Of a DNA stretch of 64,000 nucleotides, positions 16,451 through 25,206 are shown piece by piece. The DNA comes from Hymenobacter sp. BT730 (GTDB lineage: Bacteria > Bacteroidota > Bacteroidia > Cytophagales > Hymenobacteraceae): positions 1,240,001-1,304,000 of the forward strand of contig NZ_JAUOFB010000001.1 of the NCBI RefSeq assembly GCF_030542105.1. Reading direction: 5' to 3'. Made by a program: the position numbers and the translations under genes. Within the stretch, counting starts at the first letter, position 1. The number at the start of each line of letters is the position of its first letter. Under the pieces are notes generated by a model. That model was not told the DNA's origin, made no database searches, and saw only the letters and a list, made by a program, of their open reading frames with translations.

Positions 16451-18652
16451 ATGCCAGCCGTAAAAAAAGCCGTTGTCACACAGCAGGCTGATCTGAAGGG
16501 CAAGTTAAAGGAAGTTTTCGGGTACGGCCAGTTTCGCGGCACCCAGGAGGCCATCATTCAGAACGTCATCGAGGGGCACAACACGTTTGTGATTATGCCC
16601 ACGGGCGCTGGTAAGTCCTTGTGCTACCAGTTGCCAGCGTTGGTGCTGCCCGGCACCGCAATTGTTATTTCCCCGCTGATTGCCTTGATGAAAAATCAGG
16701 TAGATCAGCTGAATGCGTTTGGGGTTAACGCGGCATTTCTGAACTCGACGCTGTCAAAATCAGAAATGAACAAGGTGAAGAAAGATGTCATCAGCGGCGA
16801 AGTGCGCCTGCTGTACGTGGCGCCCGAATCCCTGACTAAAGATGAGACGATTGAGTTTCTCAACAAGGCCACCATTTCTTTTGTGGCGATTGATGAAGCA
16901 CACTGTATTTCGGAGTGGGGGCATGACTTCCGGCCGGAATACCGCAAAATTCGCAGCATTATAGATGGTTTGGGCGTGCAGGTGCCCATTATTGCCCTCA
17001 CCGCTACGGCTACGCCTAAGGTGCAGCAGGATATTCAGAAAAACCTGCAGATGGATGAGGCCTCAGTTTTCAAAACCTCCTTCAACCGCACCAACCTATA
17101 CTACGAAGTACGGCCCAAGCACCAGACCAAAAAGCAGCTGATTCAATACGTGAAGCAGCGCAAAGGCCTGGGTGGCATTGTATACTGCCTGTCGCGCAAG
17201 AAGGTGGAGGAAATAGCCGAGCTGTTGCGCGTAAACGATGTGCGTGCCCTGCCTTACCATGCTGGTCTGGATGCCTCTGTGCGTATGGCCAACCAGGATG
17301 CGTTTTTGAATGAGGATTGCGACGTCATTGTAGCCACCATTGCCTTCGGCATGGGCATTGACAAACCCGACGTACGCTTCGTAATTCACTACGACACGCC
17401 TAAGAGCATAGAAGGCTACTACCAGGAAACCGGCCGCGGTGGCCGCGACGGGATGGAAGGAGACTGTTTGATGTTCTACAGCTACGATGACATCGTGAAG
17501 CTGGAGAAATTCAACAAGGACAAGCCCGTAACGGAGCGTGACAACAGCAAGCAACTCCTGCAGGAAATGGCGAACTACGCCGATTCTGCTGTGTGCCGCC
17601 GCAAACAGCTGCTGCACTACTTTGGCGAGGAGTTCGAGAAAGACTGCGGCTTCTGCGACAACTGCCGCCACCCCCGGGAAAAGTTTGAAGGCAAAGAATT
17701 TGTGCAGCTGGCACTGGAAGCGGTGGTGCAGACCGAGGAGCGTTTTGGCATCGACCACCTGACCACTGTGCTGACTGGTCTCACCAACCCACACGTGGAA
17801 AGCTATGGCCACTTCAAGCTGCCGGTGTACGGCAAAGGCAAAGACCATGATATTGCCTTCTGGCACTCCGTGGTACGTCAGTGCATGATTGCCGGCTTCC
17901 TGGGCAAAGACATTGAGAACTTTGGCGTAATTAAAATTTGCCCCAAGGGCGAAGAATTTCTCCAGGCTCCCTACAGCATCAAGCTCTCCAAAGACCACGA
18001 CTACGAGAAGGAGGTGCAGCAGAAGGAGGAGAAGGAGGAAGTGCAGCAAGCCGCCGGCCACGATGCCGCGCTGTTTGATATGCTGAAGGCCCTGCGCAAG
18101 AAGCTGGCCCACCAGAAAAACCTGCCGCCCTACGTACTCTTTCAGGACCCTTCCCTGAAGGAAATGGCCACCACCTTCCCCACAAAGATGGAGGACCTGG
18201 CCCATGTTTCGGGCGTGGGACACGGTAAGGCGCAGAAGTTTGGCACCCCATTCCTGGACCTGATTAAGAAGTACGTAGAGGAAAACGACATTATGACGGC
18301 CGCCGACGTGGTGGTAAAATCAGCCGTTAACAAGTCGAAAATCAAAATCTACATCATTCAGCAGATCGATAAAAAGATGGACCTGGAGGAAATAGCCTCT
18401 TCCAAGGGCATTGAAATGCGGGAGCTAATGGAAGAGATTGAGCACATCTGCTACTCCGGTACCAAGCTTAACCTCGATTACTACATCGACTCGGTACTGG
18501 ACCAGGAGCGCCAGGAGGAAATTACCGACTACTTCATGAGTTCCAGCACCGACAATATTGCGGTAGCCCTCAAAGAGCTAGGTACGGATGACTACACGGA
18601 AGAGGACCTGCGCCTGATGCGCATTAAATTCCTAAGCGAGTACGCTAACTAA
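16451..18652 (+). CDS. recQ: ATP-dependent DNA helicase RecQ
   Basis: 733 residues from the ATG at 16451. A 3'-5' helicase of DNA repair and recombination. Helicase motifs in order: GYGQFRGTQEAII, Walker A MPTGAGKSLCYQLPA, DEAH (IDEAHCISEWGHDFRPEYR), ALTATATP, and motif VI ETGRGGRDG. The RQC region has the zinc Cys set CRRKQLLHYFGE ... CGFCDNC (about residues 380-405). An HRDC-like region lies near 545-620, followed by a helical C-terminal extension found in Bacteroidota RecQ. The insertion EVQQKEEKEEVQQ around 520 is a charged linker. A GTG at 16439 is also in frame, but the ATG is preferred. Confidence 0.95.
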   Translation: MPAVKKAVVTQQADLKGKLKEVFGYGQFRGTQEAIIQNVIEGHNTFVIMPTGAGKSLCYQLPALVLPGTAIVISPLIALMKNQVDQLNAFGVNAAFLNSTLSKSEMNKVKKDVISGEVRLLYVAPESLTKDETIEFLNKATISFVAIDEAHCISEWGHDFRPEYRKIRSIIDGLGVQVPIIALTATATPKVQQDIQKNLQMDEASVFKTSFNRTNLYYEVRPKHQTKKQLIQYVKQRKGLGGIVYCLSRKKVEEIAELLRVNDVRALPYHAGLDASVRMANQDAFLNEDCDVIVATIAFGMGIDKPDVRFVIHYDTPKSIEGYYQETGRGGRDGMEGDCLMFYSYDDIVKLEKFNKDKPVTERDNSKQLLQEMANYADSAVCRRKQLLHYFGEEFEKDCGFCDNCRHPREKFEGKEFVQLALEAVVQTEERFGIDHLTTVLTGLTNPHVESYGHFKLPVYGKGKDHDIAFWHSVVRQCMIAGFLGKDIENFGVIKICPKGEEFLQAPYSIKLSKDHDYEKEVQQKEEKEEVQQAAGHDAALFDMLKALRKKLAHQKNLPPYVLFQDPSLKEMATTFPTKMEDLAHVSGVGHGKAQKFGTPFLDLIKKYVEENDIMTAADVVVKSAVNKSKIKIYIIQQIDKKMDLEEIASSKGIEMRELMEEIEHICYSGTKLNLDYYIDSVLDQERQEEITDYFMSSSTDNIAVALKELGTDDYTEEDLRLMRIKFLSEYAN

Positions 18653-18672
18653 GCAGCCCGGACTACTAATAG

Positions 18673-18705
18673 AAGGCCCGTTCCTGATCAGGCACGGGCC
18701 TTTTT
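18673..18705. terminator. Bidirectional terminator between recQ and the GNAT gene
   Basis: AAGGCCCGT (18673-18681) pairs with ACGGGCCTT (18694-18702); the inner CCTGATCAGG is itself palindromic. T residues follow. Confidence 0.8.
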
Positions 18706-19441
18706 ATGAGTTTTGGATTTCTTGCAGCCACAAATGGTACAGATGTTCTTCTCGCGCCAGCTGAAACCCCTGTCGCTCATAGAACCGGCAGGCTCCGTCG
18801 TTATCGAGCTGGGTAACGGCCACTAGCTTGGTGCGGCCCCAGGCCAGCGCCCGCTGCTGGGCGCCTGCCACCAATAAGGAGCCAATACCTTGATTCTGCG
18901 CATTGGCGTCCACGGCAATCAGCCCGATTTCTACATGCTCCGGGCGCCGACAAAGGGTGAGCATACCGGTTTCAGGGCTTTCGGGCGTGGTGCGGAAAAC
19001 GAGCACATCGTGGGCCATTTCACCGCTGAGAGAGTTGGCAATCCAGTGCGCATATAGCCGCTCATACACGCCTTTGGCAAAGTGCGGATCCATCCGGAAG
19101 CGCGACTGATGTCCGCTTTGCAGGGCCAGCTCCATAAGGGCGGGCGAAAGCTGGACTGTGGAAGATACGCCTAAGGGCAAGGGTTGTGGAGAGCCTTCCG
19201 GAAAAGTAAGCTCATAATGCCCGCGTCTATCCGTCACACTCAGGCGGTTGTTGTGGGCTGCTTCCATTGACGCCGTATCGCTCGGGTCAGCCATCCAATA
19301 AAGCAGGGCCCAACCATCATCATGCGCTGCCTGCAACGTATCGCGCAGCTCAGTGGTGGAAAGGTGACTTCCCTGTAAGCGCCCTACCGGAAAGCCCAGA
19401 AAACTGGAGTCCCACGGCAGCGGCAGGATATTGGTTGACAT
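18704..19441 (-). CDS. GNAT-family N-acetyltransferase (WecD-like)
   Basis: 245 residues from the ATG at 19441. The N-terminal LPWDSSFLGFPVGRLQG block is typical of WecD/RffC-type dTDP-fucosamine acetyltransferases, which acylate an amino sugar for surface polysaccharide; the C-terminal half is a standard GNAT fold with the acetyl-CoA loop VDANAQNQGIGSLLVAGAQ and DNDGACRFYERQGFQ. Substrate is not certain, as the sugar genes that usually neighbour wecD are absent. An upstream frame extension to 19501 would add a hydrophobic leader and run into the terminator stem, so it is rejected. Confidence 0.78.
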   Translation of the reverse strand: MSTNILPLPWDSSFLGFPVGRLQGSHLSTTELRDTLQAAHDDGWALLYWMADPSDTASMEAAHNNRLSVTDRRGHYELTFPEGSPQPLPLGVSSTVQLSPALMELALQSGHQSRFRMDPHFAKGVYERLYAHWIANSLSGEMAHDVLVFRTTPESPETGMLTLCRRPEHVEIGLIAVDANAQNQGIGSLLVAGAQQRALAWGRTKLVAVTQLDNDGACRFYERQGFQLAREEHLYHLWLQEIQNS

Positions 19442-19485
19442 AGCAATAGGGGAGAAGAAGGACGGTATCTGGAATATACAGAAAA

Positions 19486-19518
19486 GCAAAACCCCTAGCA
19501 ATGTGCTAAGGGTTTTGC
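19486..19518 (-). terminator. Terminator after the bacilliredoxin gene
   Basis: GCAAAACCCCTAGCA (19486-19500) pairs with TGCTAAGGGTTTTGC (19504-19518) with one G-T pair and a 3-nt loop. Confidence 0.75.
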
Positions 19519-19569
19519 TGGTGTAGGCGCTGAGGCGTGACCTACATACTGTTTATACCGGAAGGCAGA

Positions 19570-19992
19570 CTAGCAAAACTCCGCGAAAGCGCCCTGCAGG
19601 TTGTCTACAATGCGCATCATGTCGTTGCCTTCGATGTGGTAGCGCTCAATCATATGCACCAGCTCACCATCTTTAAACAGGGCAATGCAGGGAGACGAAG
19701 GAGGATAAGGCAGCATATGCTCCCGAGCTTTTGCTACCGCTTCCGTTTCCATACCGGCAAACACAGTCACCAGCTTGGCAGGCTTCTTATCGGCGCTGGC
19801 CAGAGCCATTTTCAGCGCAGGACGGGCTTTGGCCGCTGCGCAGCCGCATACTGAGTTAACAGCTACCAGCACAGTGCCCTCGGCGGGAATCAGTGCCTGG
19901 TCTACCGCTTCGGGGGTCATCAGTTGTTCAAAGCCAGCTTCTACCAGGTCTTGCCGGATAGGAGCCACCATGTATTCAGGATATGTTGCCAT
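19570..19992 (-). CDS. BrxA/BrxB-type bacilliredoxin (YphP/YqiW family)
   Basis: 140 residues, a full-length member of the family. It has a thioredoxin-like fold with the unusual CxC redox motif in VNSVCGCAAAKARPA (about residue 50) and a MPPYPPSSPC-like block seen here as MLPYPPSSPCIALF. In Bacillus these proteins remove bacillithiol from mixed disulfides; Bacteroidota use a related thiol pool, so a de-thiolation role is inferred. The gene is single, with its own promoter element at 20040-20047 and terminator. Confidence 0.88.
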   Translation of the reverse strand: MATYPEYMVAPIRQDLVEAGFEQLMTPEAVDQALIPAEGTVLVAVNSVCGCAAAKARPALKMALASADKKPAKLVTVFAGMETEAVAKAREHMLPYPPSSPCIALFKDGELVHMIERYHIEGNDMMRIVDNLQGAFAEFC

Positions 19993-20039
19993 TTTTCTAA
20001 AAAGGCTGAAGTGAGAAAATTCGAGCGAAAAGAATGATG

Positions 20040-20047
20040 CAAAAATA
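20040..20047 (-). promoter_or_regulatory. Bacteroidota promoter of the bacilliredoxin gene
   Basis: TATTTTTG on the minus strand matches TAnnTTTG, with a TTTG at 20064-20067 as possible -33 element (spacer 16 nt). The ATG is 47 nt downstream. Confidence 0.5.
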
Positions 20048-20265
20048 CGGAAAGTAAAAGCGCCAAAGCGGGCAAAAAGTTTTGTGTGGTAGCAGAGGCT
20101 GGCTGCTTTTTAAATTTCCGGTTGCTGATGACCGATTTTAAGCTATAAAATACTGACGCTTATAGATATAATTCAATTTTATGGAAAGCTTTGAGTAGAT
20201 GTTGGCAGTGTTGGGAAAGGAAAGTACATTTAACCTTGCCGTGGCACCAGCACGGCAGATGGGCT

Positions 20266-21333
20266 ATGATAACAAGATTTACTGCTTTATTGCTTGTAGC
20301 AGGTGCCGGCTGGTTGGCCGCCACACCTGCCCAGGCCCAGGTAGATACCGTGCGGGCCAGCACCCTGCCACCGGCTCAGCTGGCCGAGAAATACTACAAC
20401 AGCGGGGTAGCCAAATTCGCTGACAAAAGCTACCGCTCGGCCATTCAGGAGTTCGATAAAGCCCTGGCTGCCAAACCCGATTTCGCCAAAGCCTATTACA
20501 ACCGCGCCACCACTCGCTACGAGCTAAAGGAGTACGAGCAGGCCGTGCAGGACTACGACCAGGCCATTAAGCTGGAGCCCAACGGTTTTACCTCCTATTT
20601 TGGGCGTGGCCAGGCCCGGCAGGCACTCAACCAGCCCGATGCTGCCGAGCAGGATTATACCAAAGCGGCTGAAGCAAAGCCGGACTACGCGCCCAGCTGG
20701 TACTACCGCGGCGACCTGCGCTTTGAGAAAGGCGACTTTAAAGCCGCGCTGGCCGATTTCACGGCTGCCGTAAAAGCTGACCCCAACTACGCCTATGCCT
20801 ACCACGACCGCGCCAGTACACAGCGCCAGATGGGCAACTTTGCCGCCGCCGTGCAGGACTATGATCAGGCCCTGAAGCTGCAGCCCGAACTACTTTCGGC
20901 CCTCTTAAACCGCGCCAGCGCCAAGCGGCGGCTAGGGGATTTGAAAGGCGCTCTGGCCGATTACTCAGCCTACCTGGCCAAGCGCACGGATAACGCCGTG
21001 GCTTATAACAACCGCGGGAGTGCCCGCTTCGAGGCCGGAAACTATAAAGGGGCAGTAGAGGATTTCAGCCAGGCCATTAGCCTCAATCCGGAATATGCCT
21101 TTGCCTTCAACAACCGGGCAGCGGCCTACCTCAAGCTGGAGAACTATAAGCAGGCAGCGGAAGATGCCAGCCGGGCCATTAAACTGAACGGCAGCTATGC
21201 GGAGGCTTACCTGAACCGTGGCCACGCCCGCGAAATGCTCCGCGACGCCGATGGTGCCTGTCAGGACTGGCGCAAAGCTGCCGACCTAGGTCTGGAAAGT
21301 GGTACGGCCTACGCCAATGCCTCCTGTGAATAA
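20266..21333 (+). CDS. Exported tetratricopeptide-repeat protein
   Basis: 355 residues from the ATG at 20266; the signal peptide (ALLLVAGAGWLAATPAQAQ) ends near residue 24. The rest is an almost unbroken array of about nine 34-residue TPR units (YYNRATTRYELKEYEQAVQ, YHDRASTQRQMGNFAAAVQ and similar), each with the Tyr-x-x-Arg and Gly/Asn-x-Ala pattern. It is a protein-protein scaffold in the periplasm or at the outer membrane. It is followed after 22 bp by the PorE-like gene and is probably co-transcribed, which hints at a shared role in envelope or secretion assembly. Confidence 0.82.
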   Translation: MITRFTALLLVAGAGWLAATPAQAQVDTVRASTLPPAQLAEKYYNSGVAKFADKSYRSAIQEFDKALAAKPDFAKAYYNRATTRYELKEYEQAVQDYDQAIKLEPNGFTSYFGRGQARQALNQPDAAEQDYTKAAEAKPDYAPSWYYRGDLRFEKGDFKAALADFTAAVKADPNYAYAYHDRASTQRQMGNFAAAVQDYDQALKLQPELLSALLNRASAKRRLGDLKGALADYSAYLAKRTDNAVAYNNRGSARFEAGNYKGAVEDFSQAISLNPEYAFAFNNRAAAYLKLENYKQAAEDASRAIKLNGSYAEAYLNRGHAREMLRDADGACQDWRKAADLGLESGTAYANASCE

Positions 21334-21355
21334 GCGCCGCTTTGCCCTGTTACTA

Positions 21356-23464
21356 ATGAAAACTAACTCTACGTTCTCCGCCTCCGTGTCTTCCCGTGGT
21401 TTCTCGTGGCTTTCCAGGCTTATGTTGCCTGCAGCCCTTGTGCTCTCGCTGTTAGCACTTTCTCCTAATGCGCTGGCGCAAAGTGTGGAGTTCAGCAAAG
21501 ACCGTTTTGGCGATAACAAAGAAGGCCTGAAGGAGGCTCTGCGCGACATCAAAGCCGGTGACCAGTGGTACAATGCCGATCCGCCTAAGTATGAGCGAGC
21601 CCTGCCAAACTACCTCGAGGCCCAGAAATTTAACCCCAACAACGCTCAGCTTAACCTTAAAATCGGCGACTGTTATCTGAACTCCGGTTTTAAGTCCCGC
21701 AGCCTGAGCTATCTGCAAAAAGCATTTGAGCTGGATGCCGAGGTAGACCCGCGCATGCACTACCTGCTGGGCCGAGGTTTGCACCTGAACGCTAAATGGG
21801 CGGAAGCCATTGCCGAATACAAAAAAGCTATGCCGCCGGCCGGAGCTAAAAATGCTTTGGGGCTACAACAGGAGCTACGCAAGAAAATTGCGGAGTGTGA
21901 ATCGGGGCTGGCATTGATGAAAAAGCCCGCGCGGGTATTCATTGATAATGCCGGCCCAGGAGTAAACTCGTCTTTCCCGGATTACAGCCCGGTAATCTCC
22001 GCTGATGAATCCGTCATCTTGTTTACCTCGCGGCGCGATAATTCCACGGGCGGGCAAACAGAGCCCGAAAGCGGCGGCTTTTACGAGGATATTTACCAGT
22101 CCTCACGTTCCGGCAAGCAGTGGGGTGCGGCTCGTGCACTGAATGAGCCGGTGAATACGGATGGCCACGATGCCACTGTCGGCTTGGCGCCTGATGGTCA
22201 GCGTATGCTGATTTACGTGGAAAATAATGGCGGCGACTTATATGAGTGTGACCTGCGCGGTACCAAATGGAGTAAGCCACAAACGCTGGGCCGGCGCATC
22301 AATTCCAACGCCCATGAGTCCTCTGCCTCGTACTCGCCCGATGGCCGCTTCCTGTATTTTGTGAGCGACCAGCCCGAGGGTAGCCTGGGCAGCCGGGATA
22401 TTTATAAGGTGGAGATTGAAGGTAAGGGTAAGGCCGTGAACCTGGGCCCGGGCATTAATACCCCCTACGGCGAGGAAGGCGTGTTTATGCACCCCGATGG
22501 CAAAACCATGTACTTCAGCTCAGAAGGCCACAACTCCATGGGCGGTTACGACATCTTTAAATCGGTGTACGAAAATGGCAAGTGGAGCAAGCCCGAGAAC
22601 CTGGGCTGGCCCATTAATACGCCCGATGATGATGTGTTCTTCGTAATTTCCGCCTCTGGGCGCCACGGCTACTATTCCTCCATCCGGGAAGATGGACAAG
22701 GTGGCAAAGACATCTACCAAATTACCTTCCTGGGCCCCGAAAAGCCGCCCATGCTAAGCACCGAAGACCAACTGCTAGCCTCGCGGGTAGCACCGGTGAA
22801 AGAAACGGTGCTGGCCGCTGCTGTGCCTATCTCCACCACGCAGGTTACTATTCTGAAAGGTGTGGTAACGGATGCCGAAACCAAGCAGCCGCTGGAAGCT
22901 GCCATTGATGTGGTGGATAATGAGAAAAACCTGGTTATTGCTTCTTTCCGCTCCAACTCGCAGTCAGGCCGCTATCTGGTTTCCCTGCCCTCCGGCATCA
23001 ACTACGGCATTGTAGTACGGCAGGACGGCTACCTCTTTCACTCCGAAAACTTTGACGTGCCGGCCGGCGCGGCTTATTCCGAAGTAGTGAAAGATATTGC
23101 CCTGCAACGCCTGGATGTGGGCGTGAAAGTGGTACTGAACAATATCTTCTTCGATACCGATAAATCGACGCTGCGCAAGGAAAGTACTGGTGAGCTGGAG
23201 CGCCTGGTTGCGCTATTGAACGAAACGCCGAAGCTCCGCATCGAAATTTCCGGCCACACCGATAATGTAGGTAATGCCGCCTATAACCAGCAGCTCTCGC
23301 AGAACCGCGCCAAGGTGGTAGTAGACTACCTGGTGACCAAAGGCATTGAGAAAGGTCGTCTGACCTTTGCCGGTTACGGCATGACGCAGCCGGTAGCGCC
23401 CAACACTACCAAGCAGGGCCGGCAGCTCAACCGCCGCACCGAGTTTAAGGTACTGGAGAAATAG
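21356..23464 (+). CDS. PorE-like OmpA protein (TPR, PD40 propeller, regulatory Ig-like and OmpA domains)
   Basis: 702 residues with a signal peptide (ALVLSLLALSPNALAQ). Domain order: TPR helices (about 30-190), a PD40/WD40-like propeller with repeats such as SYSPDGRFLYFVSD and MHPDGKTMYFSSEG (about 205-440), a CNA-B/carboxypeptidase regulatory-like domain (about 495-580, GVVTDAETKQPLEAAI), and a C-terminal OmpA peptidoglycan-binding domain (about 590-702, NIFFDTDKSTLRKES, ISGHTDNVGN, LNRRTEF). This architecture is that of PorE, a periplasmic T9SS component that tethers the machine to peptidoglycan. Several Bacteroidota paralogs share it, so PorE itself is likely, not proven. The upstream exported TPR gene is 22 bp away. 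Confidence 0.82.
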   Translation: MKTNSTFSASVSSRGFSWLSRLMLPAALVLSLLALSPNALAQSVEFSKDRFGDNKEGLKEALRDIKAGDQWYNADPPKYERALPNYLEAQKFNPNNAQLNLKIGDCYLNSGFKSRSLSYLQKAFELDAEVDPRMHYLLGRGLHLNAKWAEAIAEYKKAMPPAGAKNALGLQQELRKKIAECESGLALMKKPARVFIDNAGPGVNSSFPDYSPVISADESVILFTSRRDNSTGGQTEPESGGFYEDIYQSSRSGKQWGAARALNEPVNTDGHDATVGLAPDGQRMLIYVENNGGDLYECDLRGTKWSKPQTLGRRINSNAHESSASYSPDGRFLYFVSDQPEGSLGSRDIYKVEIEGKGKAVNLGPGINTPYGEEGVFMHPDGKTMYFSSEGHNSMGGYDIFKSVYENGKWSKPENLGWPINTPDDDVFFVISASGRHGYYSSIREDGQGGKDIYQITFLGPEKPPMLSTEDQLLASRVAPVKETVLAAAVPISTTQVTILKGVVTDAETKQPLEAAIDVVDNEKNLVIASFRSNSQSGRYLVSLPSGINYGIVVRQDGYLFHSENFDVPAGAAYSEVVKDIALQRLDVGVKVVLNNIFFDTDKSTLRKESTGELERLVALLNETPKLRIEISGHTDNVGNAAYNQQLSQNRAKVVVDYLVTKGIEKGRLTFAGYGMTQPVAPNTTKQGRQLNRRTEFKVLEK

Positions 23465-23475
23465 ATAGCCGTATC

Positions 23476-23541
23476 CTAAGCAGTAAAAAAGCTCCTAAAA
23501 CCTGTCCTAGGGCAGGTTTTAGGAGCTTTTTTACTGCTTAG
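23476..23541 (+). terminator. Strong terminator with 29-bp perfect stem after the PorE-like gene
   Basis: Arms 23476-23504 and 23513-23541 are perfect reverse complements around the loop TCCTAGGG; they include an A6/T6 tract. Confidence 0.85.
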
Positions 23542-23557
23542 AAAAGGGTTAAAACGC

Positions 23558-23590
23558 AGAAAAGCCGTGGACATTATCCACGGCTTTTCT
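23558..23590 (+). terminator. Second tandem terminator hairpin
   Basis: AGAAAAGCCGTGGA (23558-23571) pairs perfectly with TCCACGGCTTTTCT (23577-23590) across a 5-nt loop, 17 bp after the first hairpin. Confidence 0.7.
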
Positions 23591-24177
23591 ACACACCTAT
23601 TGCAACAATTCTAGTTCTGTCTTAACCAGTAAGAGAAGAACCAATTTTTTTAATTCACTTTAAAAATTCACCTTTCCGGGACATGGTAGCGGGGAACTTC
23701 CGGCTCTGCCACCAGTAAGCTTCCTATTAGGATGGCTGTTCCATCCCGTAAGGCATCATCTCCCTGCTCCCGTGTTATCAAGTCGCCTTCCGGAGTAAAA
23801 TAAGCCTGGTCAGAAGGAGAGGAGGCTGTATGATGCTTCAGCAGACGAAGCATCAGGCAGCGCATCACAAATTCCTGATGGCAGTTTTTATACCGGGCAG
23901 GCATAAGACGGTAAGCGAAGAGATGAATCGGAGTAGCTTAGTTAAGCTGGCTGATCCTATTCGCTGTACAATGATACGGCAGACTCTCACCGCAGGAAAG
24001 GAAGTTTGTGGGTCTTTTGTGACGCGGAGTATATTGCCAATACGGCTGTGTTATCGGTCGATATGATAAAAAAAATGTAATTATATAGGTCGAATAAGGG
24101 AGGGTACTAGTGAATTCCTCCTTAGAGGCTACCGTGCGGTGAAGTAACACGGGTGAAATGTGACATTGGTTTCTGGC
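23591..24177. other. AT-richer gene-poor spacer
   Basis: About 590 bp between the tandem terminators and the oppC-like stop. It holds one weak small frame (23668-23904, minus) and no RNA gene or repeat that I can recognise. A minus-strand frame at 23938-24150 has no coding look. Confidence 0.5.
23668..23904 (-). CDS. Small hypothetical protein (78 aa), doubtful
   Basis: A 78-codon frame with ordinary codon choice. The first Met could also be residue 14 (MRCLMLRLLKHH). No signal peptide, membrane segment or known motif; the middle is acidic (EGDLITREQGDDALRDG). There is no clear promoter element. It may be a real small cytosolic protein or a chance frame. Confidence 0.35.
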   Translation of the reverse strand: MPARYKNCHQEFVMRCLMLRLLKHHTASSPSDQAYFTPEGDLITREQGDDALRDGTAILIGSLLVAEPEVPRYHVPER

Positions 24178-25206
24178 TTATTTCAAAATTGGGACTGAAA
24201 AAACCGGCTTCTGCGCCAAAAAACGTAAGCTGATGATGGTGCCTACGAGGCAGAACCCGGGAAATACAATGAGCCACCAGTTAGTGGGTGCCAGCCGTGC
24301 CGTACTCAGCAAGTGTCCCCAACTGGCCGTTTCGGCAGGTAGGCCTACTCCCAGGAAGGATATAGTTGTCTCCGTTGTGACAATGAGGGTGAGGTAAAAA
24401 GGGAAAGCAGCGCGCACTACCGGCCAGAGCCCGGGCAGAATATGGCGGGCAAGAATCCGCCGGTTAGGCAGGCCCAGCGCCCGCGCCGCCTCTATGTAGG
24501 GCAACTGCCGAATGCGCAGCACTTCTGCCCGTACCAGGCGCATCATGCCTGGCCAGCACGTAAGACCCAGCAGCAGGGGCATCGAAATAAACGATAATGG
24601 CAATACCGCCGCTATGGCAAGGACCAACACCAGCCGAGGCACCGAGCCCAGCAAGGCGGCGCTACCCAGTACCAAAGAATCTATGGGGAAAGCCCCGGGC
24701 TGCCGCCACCAGCGGGAATACCCTAGCAGCCACGCCAGGCTCGCGCAGAGTCCTGACCACAGCAGCCATGGCAGTAACGCAGTTCCTACCCCAATTCTAA
24801 GTAGTGGCACATTAGCCACAGTACAGAGCAGGAAGCCCGCTAACGCCAGCCAATACCTTCTTGCCCAGCGTAGCCCGGTTGTAGCCCAGTAACCCGCAAC
24901 GCTGCCTAACCATATGCCCACAGCTGTAAGCAGCAGTGTAGCCGGCAAGCTGACCAGCAAGAGTGTACGGCAGCCATAAATCAGCTCGGTCAGTACGTCG
25001 CGCCCCAAAGCATCGGTGCCCAGCCAGTGTGGGGCAGACAGTGCCCCGTCCCACTGTGGTGGGCTGCTTAATGCCAGTGCATCGGAAGTAGCGGGTGGAT
25101 ATGGTAAAGGCAGCCAAACAGCGGAAGCGCCCAATACCAGAACGAGCCCCAGCCAGCCAATAGCCAGCACATGCTGCCAAAAAAGAGCGGGCTTTTGCAG
25201 GGTCAT
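24178..25206 (-). CDS. Peptide/nickel-type ABC transporter permease (OppC/DppC-like)
   Basis: 342 residues with about six membrane spans. The periplasmic loop HWLGTDALGRDVLTELIYG is the OppC/DppC signature, and the cytoplasmic EAA loop is EAARALGLPNRRILARHILPG, which docks on the ATPase. It overlaps the upstream oppB-like gene by 4 bp (ATGA), so the two are translationally coupled. The third gene upstream encodes the binding lipoprotein. No ATP-binding subunit follows; the downstream region is a spacer. Confidence 0.9.
   Translation of the reverse strand: MTLQKPALFWQHVLAIGWLGLVLVLGASAVWLPLPYPPATSDALALSSPPQWDGALSAPHWLGTDALGRDVLTELIYGCRTLLLVSLPATLLLTAVGIWLGSVAGYWATTGLRWARRYWLALAGFLLCTVANVPLLRIGVGTALLPWLLWSGLCASLAWLLGYSRWWRQPGAFPIDSLVLGSAALLGSVPRLVLVLAIAAVLPLSFISMPLLLGLTCWPGMMRLVRAEVLRIRQLPYIEAARALGLPNRRILARHILPGLWPVVRAAFPFYLTLIVTTETTISFLGVGLPAETASWGHLLSTARLAPTNWWLIVFPGFCLVGTIISLRFLAQKPVFSVPILK

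Noticed and set aside
17096..18223. Long open frame antisense to recQ (375 codons)
   Set aside because: It is entirely within the conserved recQ gene and its translation is a His/Val/Leu-rich mix without domains; it is a shadow of a GC-rich coding strand.
23938..24150. Minus-strand frame of 70 codons in the gene-poor spacer
   Set aside because: Cys/Tyr/Pro-rich translation without pattern, AT-rich start region and no promoter element.
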